In this document: one piece after another, positions 30,661 to 41,671 of the stretch
Position numbering within the stretch: position 1 is the stretch's first letter
How the letters are laid out: every line of letters begins with the position of its first letter
DNA from: Adiantum capillus-veneris
Taxonomy: Eukaryota > Streptophyta > Polypodiopsida > Polypodiales > Pteridaceae
Direction: 5' to 3'
DNA length: 64,000 nucleotides
NCBI GenBank assembly: GCA_014529385.2
Contig: CM043959.1
Span: forward strand, 90,670,529 to 90,734,528
Notes under the pieces: model-generated
What the model was told of the DNA's origin: nothing
Databases searched by the model: none
The model's input: only the letters and a program-made list of their open reading frames with translations
Translations under genes and position numbers: made by a program

Positions 30661-31516
30661 CTCAATTGGGTTTTGTAAAGGTGAGTCAGAGTCCATAGAA
30701 TTATCAAATGATTCAACTTGTCATGGGCTATTCCAATATTAGCATCTCGTTGGCCCCTAGTACGTTGTTGTTGCTCTCGGGCTTCAGCTTGAGATTGTAT
30801 CTTTTTCAATTCTGACTGTGCCTTAGCTGCCTTCTTTTGATGGATGGTCCGTAGCTCCTCTTGGCTTAAAGGATCATAGTATCTTTTACATTTACTCCGA
30901 TTGAGGAATCCAATGGTTTCAACTCCATCAAGAGTTTCCACGCGAATGGTACCTTGTGGGGTGATTTCACATACTCTATATGGTCCTTTTCCAACATATT
31001 TGAACTTTTTCTTTTCTTTACGCACTCCATACATAAGGATTTTATCTCCAACTTTGATATCCTTGTGCTTTAAATGGCAATCAAACCACTTCTTTCTCCT
31101 ATCATTCCACAAGGCATTTCGCACGGCCAATTGTCTCTCTTTATCTAGCGTCTCAAAGATATACAAACGCTCAATTAAGGGGTTACAATTCCACCCTTCT
31201 TGCAAAGCTACTCTAAGACTAGGAATGACAAATTCCCAAGGCATAACCGCTTCTTGGTCATATACCATTTTGAATGGCGTACAATTAATAGCCACTAAGA
31301 AGTACAGTAAGACCATAGAGCTGATGTTAGCTTCAAATCCCAATCTGTGCGATGAACCTCTATCATCTTGGTCAAAATAGAGATTAGAGTCTTATTGGTG
31401 CTCTCGACTTGGCCATTTGCTTGCGAATAATAAGGTGTGGACTCATGGTGGGATATCATGAAGGTTGTTGTGAGCTCCCTTATGACTAATCCAGTATAGA
31501 TATCTTCATGTCGCAA
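30657..31516 (-). pseudogene. Integrase of the rearranged Ty3 element
   Basis: 31516-31295 holds the distal part of the catalytic core (STPYYSQANGQVESTNKTLI, with the catalytic E of the DDE triad). 31343-30657 holds the remainder: NCTPFKMVYDQEAVMPWEF, the GPYRVCEITPQGTIRVETLDG SH3-like C-terminal segment and NRSKCKRYYD. The core's upstream half, with the H2C2 finger and the first two acidic residues, is absent, because gag is joined directly to the core near 31495 (GLRHEDIYTGL then VIRELTTTFMISHH). A frameshift lies near 31320. Confidence 0.85.
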
Positions 31517-31519
31517 CCC

Positions 31520-33482
31520 TCAGATGAATCAGTCAAGTAATTGATTGTTGTTAAAGAGATCATTTGGGTTGTAATGAGCATTTAGATGCTTCAAGTGACT
31601 AATAAAGTCTCTCATTGATTCTCTTGTCTCAAGTTTGGCTTTTTGAAATTGGGATGCTACTCACCAAAGCACACCTTCTTGTATGTATTATTTTAAAAAC
31701 AACCTCTTGAGAACATCATGCTGGATCCACTCTTTAGCTCACAGGGTCCTATACCAATCTCCAACCTTTTTGCTAAGGGTTAAGCTAAGGGCTTTACACT
31801 TGTTCAACTCGTTATGCTCTCCCAGGGAATCACATACTTGTTTGAAGACCTCAATATGTTTCCTAGCATCCCCGTCACCATTGAATTTTTGGGCGAGCTT
31901 GGCTACTTTACCGCCTTGCTCCTAGGCTCTCTCTCAGGTATGTTATGCAAATTTTTCGCAATAGATCGACCAATTATTTAAGAAAATGCCACCAAATCAC
32001 CTTTGTAAGCAGGTACAGTAGGCATACATGCTCTTGGAACTACATGTGGAATAGGGGGTGGCATTGGTCTTGGCATACGCACGAACCTTGGGTCCCATAG
32101 TTCGTAGGGTATGGTGCCATGCAGTGGCCCAAAGATAATAGGTGTGGCCCTAGGCATAGCAGATATAGAATATGACATGCTAATGTTAGTTGGTATGGCT
32201 CCATTGGAATAAGGGCTTGAATAGTGTGGCCGTGGAGCATAAGTTTCTTAAACAATTGGGGGTGCAGGAGCTACGTGAGCATGAGTCACAAATGGTACAT
32301 ATGATTGATGCATACTTGTAGGCACTACATTATTAAATGTTGGTGTAGTACTGAGGTTGAGGGTGCACTTTTTGTCATGCTTATCATAGGAGTAGGCTGG
32401 TCTTCAAGAGAAAGTTGCGTTAAATCGGGGGAACTAAAGGTATCGTTCGTAGGTTCAAGTTGCATTGAGACTCCAGGCAAAACAACATATGGAGGATCCA
32501 TGGGGACTCACCGGAGGAGTCTCCATTTGCAACAAGGTAGGTTGTTTGGCCTTGCCCGTACCCAAAAATCTCATAAGGCCCGTTGAAGGTATATTTACTC
32601 CCTTGTTTTGCCTCTCCAACAAAATGACCCTATGGATGACATCACAAACCCCTTGTTGCTGCTCCTCTAAACTAGTGGCACTTGATGTGGATTGTACAAC
32701 ATCTAACCAACCCACATGGTACGTGTGGCCCATGTATAGGTCAATTAAAGTTTCCGTTTGTAGATCATATTCCCAATTTTCATTGAGAAATACCCCATCT
32801 AGAACTGATTTGCTAGGGGTTTCCTTTAAAGAAAATGCAATGGGACTTCCTATGGTTTGACTCTTAGGGGTTGCTAACTTAGGAGATTGTGTTGGCTCAA
32901 CTTTTATAGCCGATACCATAGGTGTTTTTGCTTTTAGTGCTCGACATTGTTCTACCTTGCATAAAATTTCAATTTTCTTCTCCCTGGCTGCAAGAATATA
33001 GCGTTCCATCTCATCTCTTGTACTTCTACAATACTTCTACCATCAGGCATGATAACTTTAGAAGGAATTGGCTCTAAAGGGCCAGTGAGGGTAGTGGGTG
33101 GCAGGTTCATTGGGGCACTCCTGACAAGGAGTGTAGGGTCTACATGAGACGCGAAAGGTGAATCTACTTCCCCGCCTCCTTCGTTAATGTCACTAGTCGT
33201 GTGTTTAGAGCGAGTAGCTCTACCAAAGGTCTCTTTTAAGTGACTAAACATGCTAGACTCAGGCTGTGGAGCCATGGCGTGCGTGTCTTGACTAGAACAC
33301 TCAGGGTGTTCTCTACCGTATCCTTCCATGACATCGTAGTCAGAAGAGGAGTCGCTAGACTCTATGTGTGGGTCTTGGGTCGCACTACCTTGGGTTTTTA
33401 GTGAAGGCCCGGAACCTAATGTAGATAGGTTATTAGTGCCCGTATAACTTGAAGCACACTCTAACTTCTCACACTCTAGCAC
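31520..33482 (-). pseudogene. Gag of the rearranged Ty3 element
   Basis: The N-terminal part (33482-32952, then 33009-32455) is Ser/Pro/Glu-rich and joins through a frameshift near 33000 (MPDGRSIVEVQEM to MERYILAAREKK). 32178-31978 carries IPYELWDPRFVRMPRPMPPP. 31990-31520 holds a Retrotrans_gag-like helical core on the minus strand (KFNGDGDARKHIEVFKQV, KCKALSLTLSKKVGDWY, SMRDFISHLKHLNAHY) with several stops. Gag forms the virus-like particle. The zinc knuckle was not found. Confidence 0.65.
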
Positions 33483-34449
33483 TCAACCAAAGCATAGATA
33501 CATGTGTTGCAAGTACCCTAAAAGTGTTGATGAGTACCCTCGAGGGATACTCAATTGGTTTTTTGGGCATTTTGCACCCCGTTTTTACTTGTTTTTCATT
33601 CTTTTTTTAATGTTTTTTTAATGGCCAATTGATGGATTGGGACATGCGATAGCTCAAAATGAATGTATCAATCACGGGATCTTGCGTGCTTTATAGCACA
33701 ACATTTGGTCATTAGGAGCTCCCGTGGGCCTCAAAACAACCAATTTCTACCTAGAGGTGAGGCTTAACATAGAAAGTCCAAGGGTGGCTTGTGGGAAAGG
33801 TGAAGGCCTTGTCCTATATGTCCACTCCACCTCTTGGAGGACTAGCCTATCTATATAGCTTAGTTCCCCCTATACCTTCACTTGAGTGAAAGCTATGGAG
33901 ACTCTCTTGTCCATATTATATCTTATCCATATTATATATCAAAAGACCGAGACCAAGGCTGGGATCGGGGTTGGGGTTGGGGTCGAGGTCAATTGAGGTT
34001 CTTTCTTTTTCAAATTTTTTTCAATAGAAAACTTCCTCACGCGGAATAATTTTTGTTTTTTTATTTTTTTAAATTAATTTGATATTTTATTTTTATTTTT
34101 TTTAGAAAGAGGATAATGTTTTGCCTACTCTACCTGTGGCCACTGTTTGTCTTTCTACAGCCTAACCTTATCTTGACTAACTAAACAACAACAATTAAGT
34201 AAACACACATAAAAAAACCTACGCACAGACCATACACAGAAACAAAAATCTTCAATGCTAAATGAAAACAAAAAACAGAGTAAAATATTTCTTTTGCAAC
34301 AGCACGCAGAGTGCTTCTTGGGGCTAAAAAAGTGTATTGCTTGCCGCATTGTCGAAGCTGGAAACTTTGCCTAGCACCGTGTGTGAGCCACAAATGGCTA
34401 CCAACACACATCCGAGAAAAGCAATAAGCTCACAAAAAGCAATGGTGTG
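33483..34449. other. 5' leader of the rearranged Ty3 element
   Basis: Non-coding. It holds short GGTTGGGGT/GGGATCGGGGTT repeats near 33960-33990 and A/T runs. No initiator-Met type primer-binding site is recognisable next to the LTR at 34450. Confidence 0.45.
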
Positions 34450-34561
34450 TCACTCACTGCTCATGGGTTGTTGTCCTGAAGGATTCTCGTTGTAGAGAAG
34501 AGGGAAATGCTGCCTTCGCGCTCTATCGCCTCGCCGCCCTGCAGCGCCGCTCACGCCTTGC

Positions 34562-34623
<62 letters not shown>

Positions 34624-34909
34624 GCACACACTCTCACATTGTGAAGAAGGAGATAAGAAGACTTTAACAAGATCACTTGAGGCTGCACTTGAGAATGAGC
34701 AGAAAATAGGATTACATGACTTTTTTATGGGTCACATTGTTCACACACGGGAACCCACACTTGACCAGGTAAGCCCTAGATCCACCTAATCCTTGTCTGC
34801 TGAATTGAAGGTCTACATCTCATTGGCAATCATCCAATCCATGCTAATGTAACTATGGGACCGAGAAGCCTGGTCCATGGCTCATATGTGAAATGCTAAA
34901 TGGTTAACA
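34450..34909 (-). repeat. Right (5') LTR of the rearranged Ty3 element
   Basis: Direct repeat of 27012-27432. It ends GGTTAACA on the plus strand and contains (CT)n(CA)n at 34561-34620. Copia integrase sequence starts immediately after it. Confidence 0.65.
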
Positions 34910-35281
34910 GACTCCGAAGAATTTGCATATTTTTGTGCGAAGAGAGGTATACGGAGACAATTAATTGCTCCATACACAGTATCTCAAAATGGAGTTACTA
35001 AGCGTATGAATTGAACAATTCAAGAGAGGGTCACAAATGCTTACCATGAAAAATTCCGACTTATAGGGTTTTGGAAAGAAGCTGTATTAACAATTGTGCA
35101 CATCATGAATCAATAACCTGGTACACCATTGAACTATGAGATTCTAGAAGTGTTGTGGTCTAATAAGAAGCCACACTATGCTCATTTGTGTGTCTTTGGC
35201 TCTGAGGCATATGCACATGTGCCAAAAGAACTTCACAACAACTTACATCCAAGGTCACACAAATGTATTTTTGTAGGATAT
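34910..35281 (+). pseudogene. Ty1/copia integrase fragment, part 1
   Basis: Frame with stops reading FAYFCAKRGIRRQLIAPYT, then VSQNGVTKRMN (core, near the catalytic E), then FWKEAVL, KKPHYAHLCVFGSEAYAHVP and KCIFVGY. This is the C-terminal half of a copia integrase core. It is cut at VGY by the CACTA element 35282-37082 and resumes at 37083. The upstream half was lost where the LTR at 34450-34909 abuts it. Confidence 0.85.
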
Positions 35282-35769
35282 CACTACAAGGGATCACTTG
35301 GTTACCGACGCCATTTTTTTGATGTCGATAGCGGGCACTGGTATAAGCATTGATAAAGATGGAGGGAGACATTGCTCAATTCAAAATTCAAATTTTAAAG
35401 TCCGTCGCATATACTAATGCCTTTACCGACGCTCATATCGACGCCTATACCGACTCCAATACTAACGCATATAGCGACGCTCATACCGACACCTATACCA
35501 ACATTTTTTTTTTTGTTGACACATGTACCGATGTGTATACTGATGTCTGTATCAGCACCTATATAGACACATGTATCGACAACTTACTGCTTTACAATAC
35601 ACGAGAGCTCATTTTCTATGTTTTCTCTCTTCTCCACACCGCGGCCGCCTCCATAGCTCCTCCCCATCTCCTCCTCCCACCTTGCAGACCTTCATGGAGT
35701 TGCCTCTTCCGACTTTTCATCTATGATTCCACACATTTCTACACAAAGAAGGTACATTTTTTTGTTGTA

Positions 35770-36080
35770 TTTGTGTGAGAAAATTTGTGTTTGGGTGTGT
35801 CGATAACAAAATGCTTCTGCTTTGTTTTTGCAAGTATTTGCTTGACCCTTCGTACTTCTCGCACACTCACATTTTCTAAATGTAAGTGCTCCTTCTTTTT
35901 ATTTCATGCACACACACATACACATAGATATTTGTGTTTCTATGTGTGGGTAAAAATGTTTATGCTTTGTTTTTGCAGGTATTTGCTTGACTCTTCATAC
36001 TTCTCGCACACTCACATTCTTAAATGTGATTCGTTCTTCTTTTTCTTTCATGCACACACACTTAAGCACACACATGCATA
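35770..36080. repeat. Tandem duplication, about 155 bp, in the CACTA element
   Basis: Two copies contain ATGCTT-TGCTTTGTTTTTGCA, GTATTTGCTTGAC, TTCTCGCACACTCACATT and CATGCACACACA. Each includes an intron-acceptor-like TTTTTGCA(A/G)G. Confidence 0.8.
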
Positions 36081-36169
36081 CACATAAATATACACACATA
36101 ATCACTATTTATGATTATGATTAAACTTATGATGCACATAATGAAAATTTTTATGGTTCTAACAATAAT

Positions 36170-36640
36170 TTTCTGTTATTCTTATGCTTATGGTTATGGT
36201 TTAATTTTGACTATGTCACTAAAAATTGGTTATTTTTTATTTTTTATTATGCTAGCAACATGGTTATGGTTTTGATAACTCTTTTATGGTTATGGTTATG
36301 TTTATGCTTATGCTTATACTTATGATAGTGGAAATGGTTATGGTGCTAACAACTGTTTTGGATATGGTATTTATATAGTTATGTCAATGTCAATGGTTAT
36401 GGTTTTGACACCCTTTTATGGTCATGCTTATGCTTATGTTTATGGTTATGATAGTGGCAATGGTCATGATTTTGTTTATGATTATGTCATTGGCATTGGT
36501 TAAGGTTATTTGTTGTTTATGGTAAAGGTAATCATTATGTTTAAATTCAATGTTATGGTTTTTCTTACGGTTATCATTATGGTATTTATGGAAAAGGTAA
36601 TAGTTATGGTTATCATGGTTTTGATTATTGCGATTTCTAG
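36170..36640 (+). repeat. Degenerate TATGGT minisatellite (Gly/Tyr-rich frame)
   Basis: 6-bp units (TATGGT, TATGCT) run for about 450 bp. From about 36285 one frame reads YGYGYVYAYAYTYDSGNGYG and later YGHAYAYVYGYDSGNGHDF, with stops beyond. The motif YDSGNG occurs twice. It may be a captured piece of a Gly/Tyr-repeat host gene or simply an expanded hexamer. Confidence 0.6.
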
Positions 36641-37082
36641 TTTCGTATTTATGGTGGTTTGCTTACCACTTCTTTATTTTTTTATGATGCACTATCAATC
36701 TATCTTAATGCAAAGTGCGGTTACATTTGCCTTCTTTTTTTTAGTAGAGAGGTTGTGCCTTTGTTACTGCAACACACGTAGCAACAAATGGCACTACTCT
36801 CCGCTCAAAATTTTTTGCAGGTGCAAACATCAGTATGTGTGTCTGTACAGGCATCTGTACAGGTGTCTCTACAGGTGTCGGTATAGGCGTCTGTACAGTC
36901 GCTTGTACAGGTGTCGGTACAAGCGTTGGTATAAGCATTTGTATAGGCGTCGGTATGAGCGTCTGTATATCGATGATACGAGTCCGGCGCGTATAGGGAT
37001 GCTTATTTCGGTGCATTTTAAATTTAGACCATGTTTATTTGCATTGGTACAAATGTCAAGTTTCGTGCGGCATGTTGTAGTG

Positions 37083-37152
37083 TATGGTATAGATGGATAG
37101 ACATGATATCATCTCTCACACCAAGAATGTCAAAAAATAATACGTAGGTCAC
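37083..37152 (+). pseudogene. Ty1/copia integrase fragment, part 2
   Basis: It continues the frame of 34910-35281 after the CACTA insertion: YGIDG, stop, then HQECQKIIRRS, matching the usual end of the copia integrase region. It is cut at 37153 by the LTR of the plus-strand Ty3 element. Confidence 0.7.
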
Positions 37153-37687
37153 TGTAGAAGGTGGGAAATTTCCCTTAGCAAAGAAAATTATGAGGAAGGT
37201 CCGCAGTGGCAGCTATGGTAACAACCTAATAATTACAGCAAACAATTACCACGATAAATGATAGTGCACAGAGGTCAACAGACCACACTTGGAGGGCTAT
37301 AAATAGGAGCCCCTACATTTTGCGTGCTCTATTGCTCTCTTGTTTGGCTTGTCTACTTCTTGCACCAATCTGATGAACACTCTTAGCTACGAGCCTTGAG
37401 TAGCTCATAGAGCTTGTAATTGTTGTAACTCATACCAATTGTATCACTATTAAGAGTTTGAATCCCTTGTTGTCTCAATGTGTTTATTGTAATCTGATTC
37501 TAATCATGTATCCTTTGATTTGAATGTATATTATGGTTTTAGTGTCCCTGTACTTGTCCAATGTTAGTATTCTTCAATTCCAATTTCATTTTCATTTTCA
37601 GTTATCATTTTAGTATCAATTGAGTCTTGACTAATGTGAATTCCAAGTCCAACCCTGGAACAACAACCTGAATAAGACCATCTTACA
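37153..37687 (+). repeat. 5' LTR of the plus-strand Ty3 element
   Basis: Runs from TGTAGAAGGTGGGAAATTTCCC to ...CCATCTTACA (535 bp). A TATA box (TATAAATA, 37298-37305) precedes a short U-rich transcribed region. The boundaries rest on TG/CA ends, the copia flank on the left and a primer-binding-site-like TTTTGGCAATCAC on the right; there is no second LTR to compare. Confidence 0.65.
37298..37305 (+). promoter_or_regulatory. LTR TATA box
   Basis: GGCTATAAATAGGAGCCCC, a strong plant TATA context within the LTR. Confidence 0.7.
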
Positions 37688-37705
37688 TTTTGGCAATCAC
37701 AGTGG
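37688..37705 (+). other. Putative primer-binding site (TTTTGGCAATCAC)
   Basis: Directly after the LTR end CTTACA. Placement and the TTTTGGC start resemble Ty3 (Tat/Athila-type) elements that use a non-initiator tRNA. The tRNA is not determined. Confidence 0.4.
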
Positions 37706-37773
37706 CTTGAGCTGAGCTGATTTTCTCTTCAACAAAGTAACCCCATTTCCCAGTTGGGACTCATAGTTTAAGA

Positions 37774-38990
37774 CTAGTCATGCCGCTCAGAAGATCTACA
37801 TGTGGCACAAGGCGAGCAACAAGAGATCAGGTAGACCGTGGCAGGACCATCCTAGAAGAGTCTAAGTAGGGCTTTGGCATGGATATGGAGCCAAGAAATG
37901 AAACGAATGTCTCAGAAAGGGCGGAGACAGCATTGGAATCACACTCCCCAACATTCGAGCCATTATCGACGAAGACGGCCAGAACGGGAGGCAAGTAGAA
38001 ACTAATCCCATAGTTCTCACTCTAGCAACAAGCACAGTCATAGATCATCAAGGCAAAGATAAAAAAAGGCAACCAATAGATGAAATAGCTATTGAGAATG
38101 AGATTGTTGATAATTGGGAAGATGCATACCACTATGAGAGAAAGCCAAAGACAAAGAATCCAATCCACGGAATCAAAACCACTAGGGAAAAATTAGTTGA
38201 CTCGAAGATATCTTTTTTGGTTTTCAAGGGAGGAAAGATCAATGACCTAGATGTTCACATCCAAGCATTTAAGAATTATGTTGAGCTGAAGATATACATG
38301 AAGATGAATGGGGGGGATATTTTTCCCAAACATTTAAAGAAGGAGCCAAAAAATTGTATTAATTACCATTATCTGGCAAGACAACTCAAATCATACAACC
38401 TACTCCTAAAGGCATTCAAAGTAGAATATTCAGATAACATACGAGATGAACACATTTTATGTGAACTGGATAAGATTAAGCAAGGAAGCTATCAGTCATA
38501 AGCTACGTGGAGAAAATCAAGGAGCTCCCAAGGTAGCTTCAAGAACCCTCCTCAGAGAAAAGGATGATGGCATTGTTTCTTAATGGATTCAAAAGAAAAA
38601 AATTGAGAGAGCAAGAAGTACCAGCACCCACTAAAAAGTTTAATGATTTGGTACAGAGAGCATTGAAACTGGAGCAACAAGTCAAAAAGGAAAAAGCTCA
38701 TAAAAGGAGAGAATCCATTGAAAATAATCATCAACCAATGGCTCAAGTTCCAGTAGCAGTTCAAGTTCATCTGATAGTGATTCAAATAAGATTTACAAGG
38801 ATAAGAAGAAGACCTCTTGGACCAGAAAGCTAGACAAAATGCCAAGGCAGATTGCAAAAATCACTTAAGTTAGACCTCTGCAAAGATGGAAATATGGTGT
38901 TCAAGATGCAGATATAAGGATCGTAGAAAGATGAATGTCCACTATGTACTTAAGCTTATGGACATGTCTTGAATAATTGTAGCATCATAA
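37774..38990 (+). pseudogene. Gag of the plus-strand Ty3 element
   Basis: The N-terminus starts near 37780 (MPLRRSTCGTRRATRDQV). The Retrotrans_gag core spans 38190-38500 (FKGGKINDLDVHIQAFKNYV; AFKVEYSDNIRDEHILCELD) and runs on through 38564-38833 (MMALFLNGFKRKKL, LVQRALKLEQQ). A degenerate zinc knuckle (CPLC, stop, AYGHVLNNC) lies near 38935-38980. Stops and frameshifts are present. Gag builds the particle and packages RNA. Confidence 0.75.
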
Positions 38991-39938
38991 TTCACCACTT
39001 CAAGAAAGGTAAGGATCTATTAATGATCTCACTTACCAATCTTGAACCAGTGAATTCAAAGGGAGTTTCTAAAAATGATGGTGCCAATGGCATTGGTGGC
39101 GGTTGAGGCAGATACTAAGAGGTACTAGCTGAGATAGATGCCAAGAGAAATTTTAGAGGATAATTGTTGATTGCCACACAAGGCCAAGATGCAATTAAAC
39201 CAGAAGGTCCTGATCCGAAGGCATCAAAAGCAGTGCCGGTGAGAGCAGTTACTAGAAATCATGGAGTTGTGATTGAAGAAATTATTGAAGAACCTAAGAA
39301 ATAGCAAACTGCTGAGGCCACAAAATAGGAATAGCAAAGAGAAGTTTGGAAGATAAAAGTAGATGAATGGTAGAGAGATTTGGCAGAAAAAGATTACTGA
39401 AAATTTAGCCAGGAAACTTCCAGAATAGCAAGAATGTTTTGAAGCCCATTTCATTCAAAAAATACAGGCCCAACCTTCAATAGAAACGTGACAGATTCAC
39501 TCAGCATTTGGACTTGATGAGTCCATATCGTTGCAGTACAGAATCTAGGGAAGGAAGTACAGCAAGTCAGATCAGACTTCACCGGAGCTGGAACAACTGA
39601 ACTGAATTTGGATCAATGTCAATGACTAAACAGACCATACCAAAAAGTTGAATGGAGCTACAAGGATAATCATGAATCCTCCAATCAAAAAACCAGCTCT
39701 GGGAATGAACAAGATGAAATCCACATCAAGGTCTATGAATGAACCCAGAAGTTAACCATAGAGCTAGAAGACATCATAAGAACACTACCAGAAGGAACAA
39801 AGTGTATCAGATAGAAAGGGAAGGCAGAGGCTGAGGCAAGAGCAATGGATTTGGAAGCCATTTGAGATGACCAGGTTCTAGTAATACAAGTCGTTTCAAG
39901 CTTAGAAAATAGTGGGAAATGTTGTCAGGAGTAATTCT
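38991..39938 (+). pseudogene. Gag-protease linker and start of protease (Ty3, plus strand)
   Basis: Charged, Lys/Glu-rich sequence with many stops between the zinc knuckle and the protease. The last codons before the copia insertion (NVVRSNS) read in frame into the protease at 49955. No domain is recognisable in the linker itself. Confidence 0.5.
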
Positions 39939-40139
39939 TGTTGGGGTGCTAAAGCCCAATGTGCTTGTCCTAGTAAACTCGGCGATTGAACACGGACACT
40001 AACTGTTCATTCCATCTAAATAATAAGGACTCAAGAAACCCTAGTCACTATTGTGATAGGAGTCCACCACATCTGTGTGTGTCTTATTCTTATTCTCTGC
40101 ATGCAAGCTCACGCTTGCATGCTTCCATTGTGCACTTCA
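39939..40139 (+). repeat. 5' LTR of the copia element
   Basis: 201 bp. It differs from the 3' LTR (49748-49949) at many positions, indicating an old insertion. It contains CAAGCTCACGCTTGCATGCTTCC near its end. Confidence 0.85.
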
Positions 40140-40141
40140 AC

Positions 40142-40155
40142 TGGTATTAGAGCTT
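40142..40155 (+). other. tRNA-iMet primer-binding site (copia)
   Basis: TGGTATTAGAGCTT, two bases after the LTR. It matches the initiator-Met tRNA complement TGGTATCAGAGC with one change. Confidence 0.8.
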
Positions 40156-40948
40156 AGTGGAAGGTTCTAGCAGCACCGTAGCATGCACAAAGAAACCTTC
40201 TCTGATTGAGGTAAAATTTGGTGTTCAAAGACATGGTGCTATATCCTTTGGGAGTGCTCGATAGGGCTTGGGGCTGTAAAAATTTTGATTTGAGGACAAT
40301 TTAGGCCTTGTTTGTGTTGCACAAGTACTGTGCAAGCAGTTTTGTCACTTTGTGACAAACAACAGGTTTTGCAATCCGTGCAGATTTGGGCTTGTCAGCT
40401 GTGATCTACACGTTACAACTGTTTACATGTGTTCTATGGGTACCTACAGGTGTTACAAGATCTCATTTATAATTACAGGGTCTTATTATGTTAGACAAAT
40501 TTCCCCTGCAATTACAATTACTACTACTTTTGTGGTATATGTATGATCTTATGCGGGTTATATATTGACATACAATACTACATAGCCTTTTGTTGAGGGT
40601 CGTGTGTGAGGTTTTTTAAAGCTTTGCATTAGGAGCCTTGGTTCCTTTGCACAGTGGATTAGGTGTTGGAGCAATCCCGTGACATCCCTTAGTACTCGCG
40701 GTTCAATGATGGATTGCATTTGTTGACCTACCATTGTGGTATTGACTCATTTTATATGTGATATTGACTCATTTTATATGTGTATGCCTATTTGAGACAA
40801 TTCAGAGAGTGACACAATTTTGGTGGATAGATATTGGACTTTCACTTATTTTGGGACAGTGTTCAAATTATAGTTTTGTTGCCAAATTTTTGTCAGATTC
40901 GTTGAGAAGCTAGTTACCCTTGCTTAAGGATTATTTGTTGATTTCTGG

Positions 40949-41640
40949 TTATGGCGTCTTCATTGGAGAACACTTTATTCAACATAGAAGTTGGATGGCA
41001 CTAACTTCCCTTTCTGGAAGGAGCAAATTTACAATATGCTGGTGCAAAATAAGCAAATCAAGATGATTAAGCTGAAGGGAGTTAAACATGAGGATGTGGA
41101 GCAGGAGGCTTGGGAAGCCCTGGACGAACTTGCCAATTCTACGATTATACTGGCATTGTCAAAGAGTATTTACTTCAATAAGAAGGATGAGACCACTAGC
41201 TACACCTTATGGCAAAAGTTATGCAATTTGTACAAGAAACACAGTGCTGCTTCATAGGTCTATCGGTTGAAGTTCGTTGACTTAAGATGAAGGAAGGGCC
41301 GTCAATCTCCAATCATCTAGATGAGTTCAACACTATTTTCAGCTAATTGTCTACGCAAAAATCAACTTCAAAGATTCGATCAAAGCAATGTTTTTGCTGG
41401 TATATTTTCCAGAAAGCTGGGATACCTTCCCTACAACCATAAGTAACTTTGTGCCTGTTGGTGGTCTTATAGTGGCAAATGTTGATGGCAATTTGCTTAC
41501 TGAAGAAGTTAACAAGAAAACCCTTGATACGTCATGTAGCAACAATGCACTTGTTGTTCGTGGGAGATGAAATGAAAAGGGTAAGTAAAATGAAATAACT
41601 CAATCACAAAGCAAGTTGCGTGGCCGTAACTTGAAGTATG
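40949..41640 (+). pseudogene. Copia gag
   Basis: The frame 40991-41257 reads MDGTNFPFWKEQIYNMLVQN and then WEALDELANSTIILALSKSI...LWQKLCNLYKK, the UBN2-type gag of copia elements. A TAG follows HSAAS, and later fragments include YFPESWDTFPTTISNF. A damaged zinc knuckle (CYHCRKKGT) lies near 41645. Upstream, 40951-40990 has MASSLENTLFNIE in another frame. The region 40156-40948 is the non-coding leader. Confidence 0.8.
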
Positions 41641-41671
41641 TTGAGTGCTACCATTGCCGTAAGAAGGGAAC

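Larger units (their letters stand above)
27012..34909 (-). mobile_element. Rearranged Ty3/gypsy element (gag-integrase-protease order)
   Basis: Two similar direct repeats (27012-27432 and 34450-34909) act as LTRs, with a polypurine tract beside the left one (complement of 27433-27449, AAAAAGGGGGGGCA). The coding order on the minus strand is gag (33482-31520), integrase (31500-30740), retropepsin (30660-30330). No reverse transcriptase or RNase H was found. The right LTR abuts a copia integrase fragment but the left one does not, and I found no target duplication, so the element or its flank is rearranged. It is probably a non-autonomous deletion/recombination product. Confidence 0.7.
35282..37082. 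mobile_element. Non-autonomous CACTA element, 1801 bp
   Basis: It starts CACTACAAGGGATC and ends CATGTTGTAGTG, with the 3-bp duplication TAT at 35279-35281 and 37083-37085. Removing it restores the copia integrase frame (FVGY then GIDG). Subterminal arrays, 35400-35590 (GACGCCTATACCGAC-like) and 36830-36975 (GTGTCGGTATAGGCGTC-like), are diverged relatives of those in the 21015 element. It has no transposase. The interior is a duplicated T-rich segment and a TATGGT-type minisatellite. Confidence 0.88.

Noticed and set aside
27012-34909. Clear 5-bp target duplication around the rearranged Ty3 element
   Set aside because: The flanks GACTC (right) and CCCAT (left) do not match, and the inner LTR edge is uncertain.
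36170-36640. Telomere-like or CRISPR-like repeat array
   Set aside because: The unit is a degenerate TATGGT hexamer, not a telomere motif, and there are no spacers.
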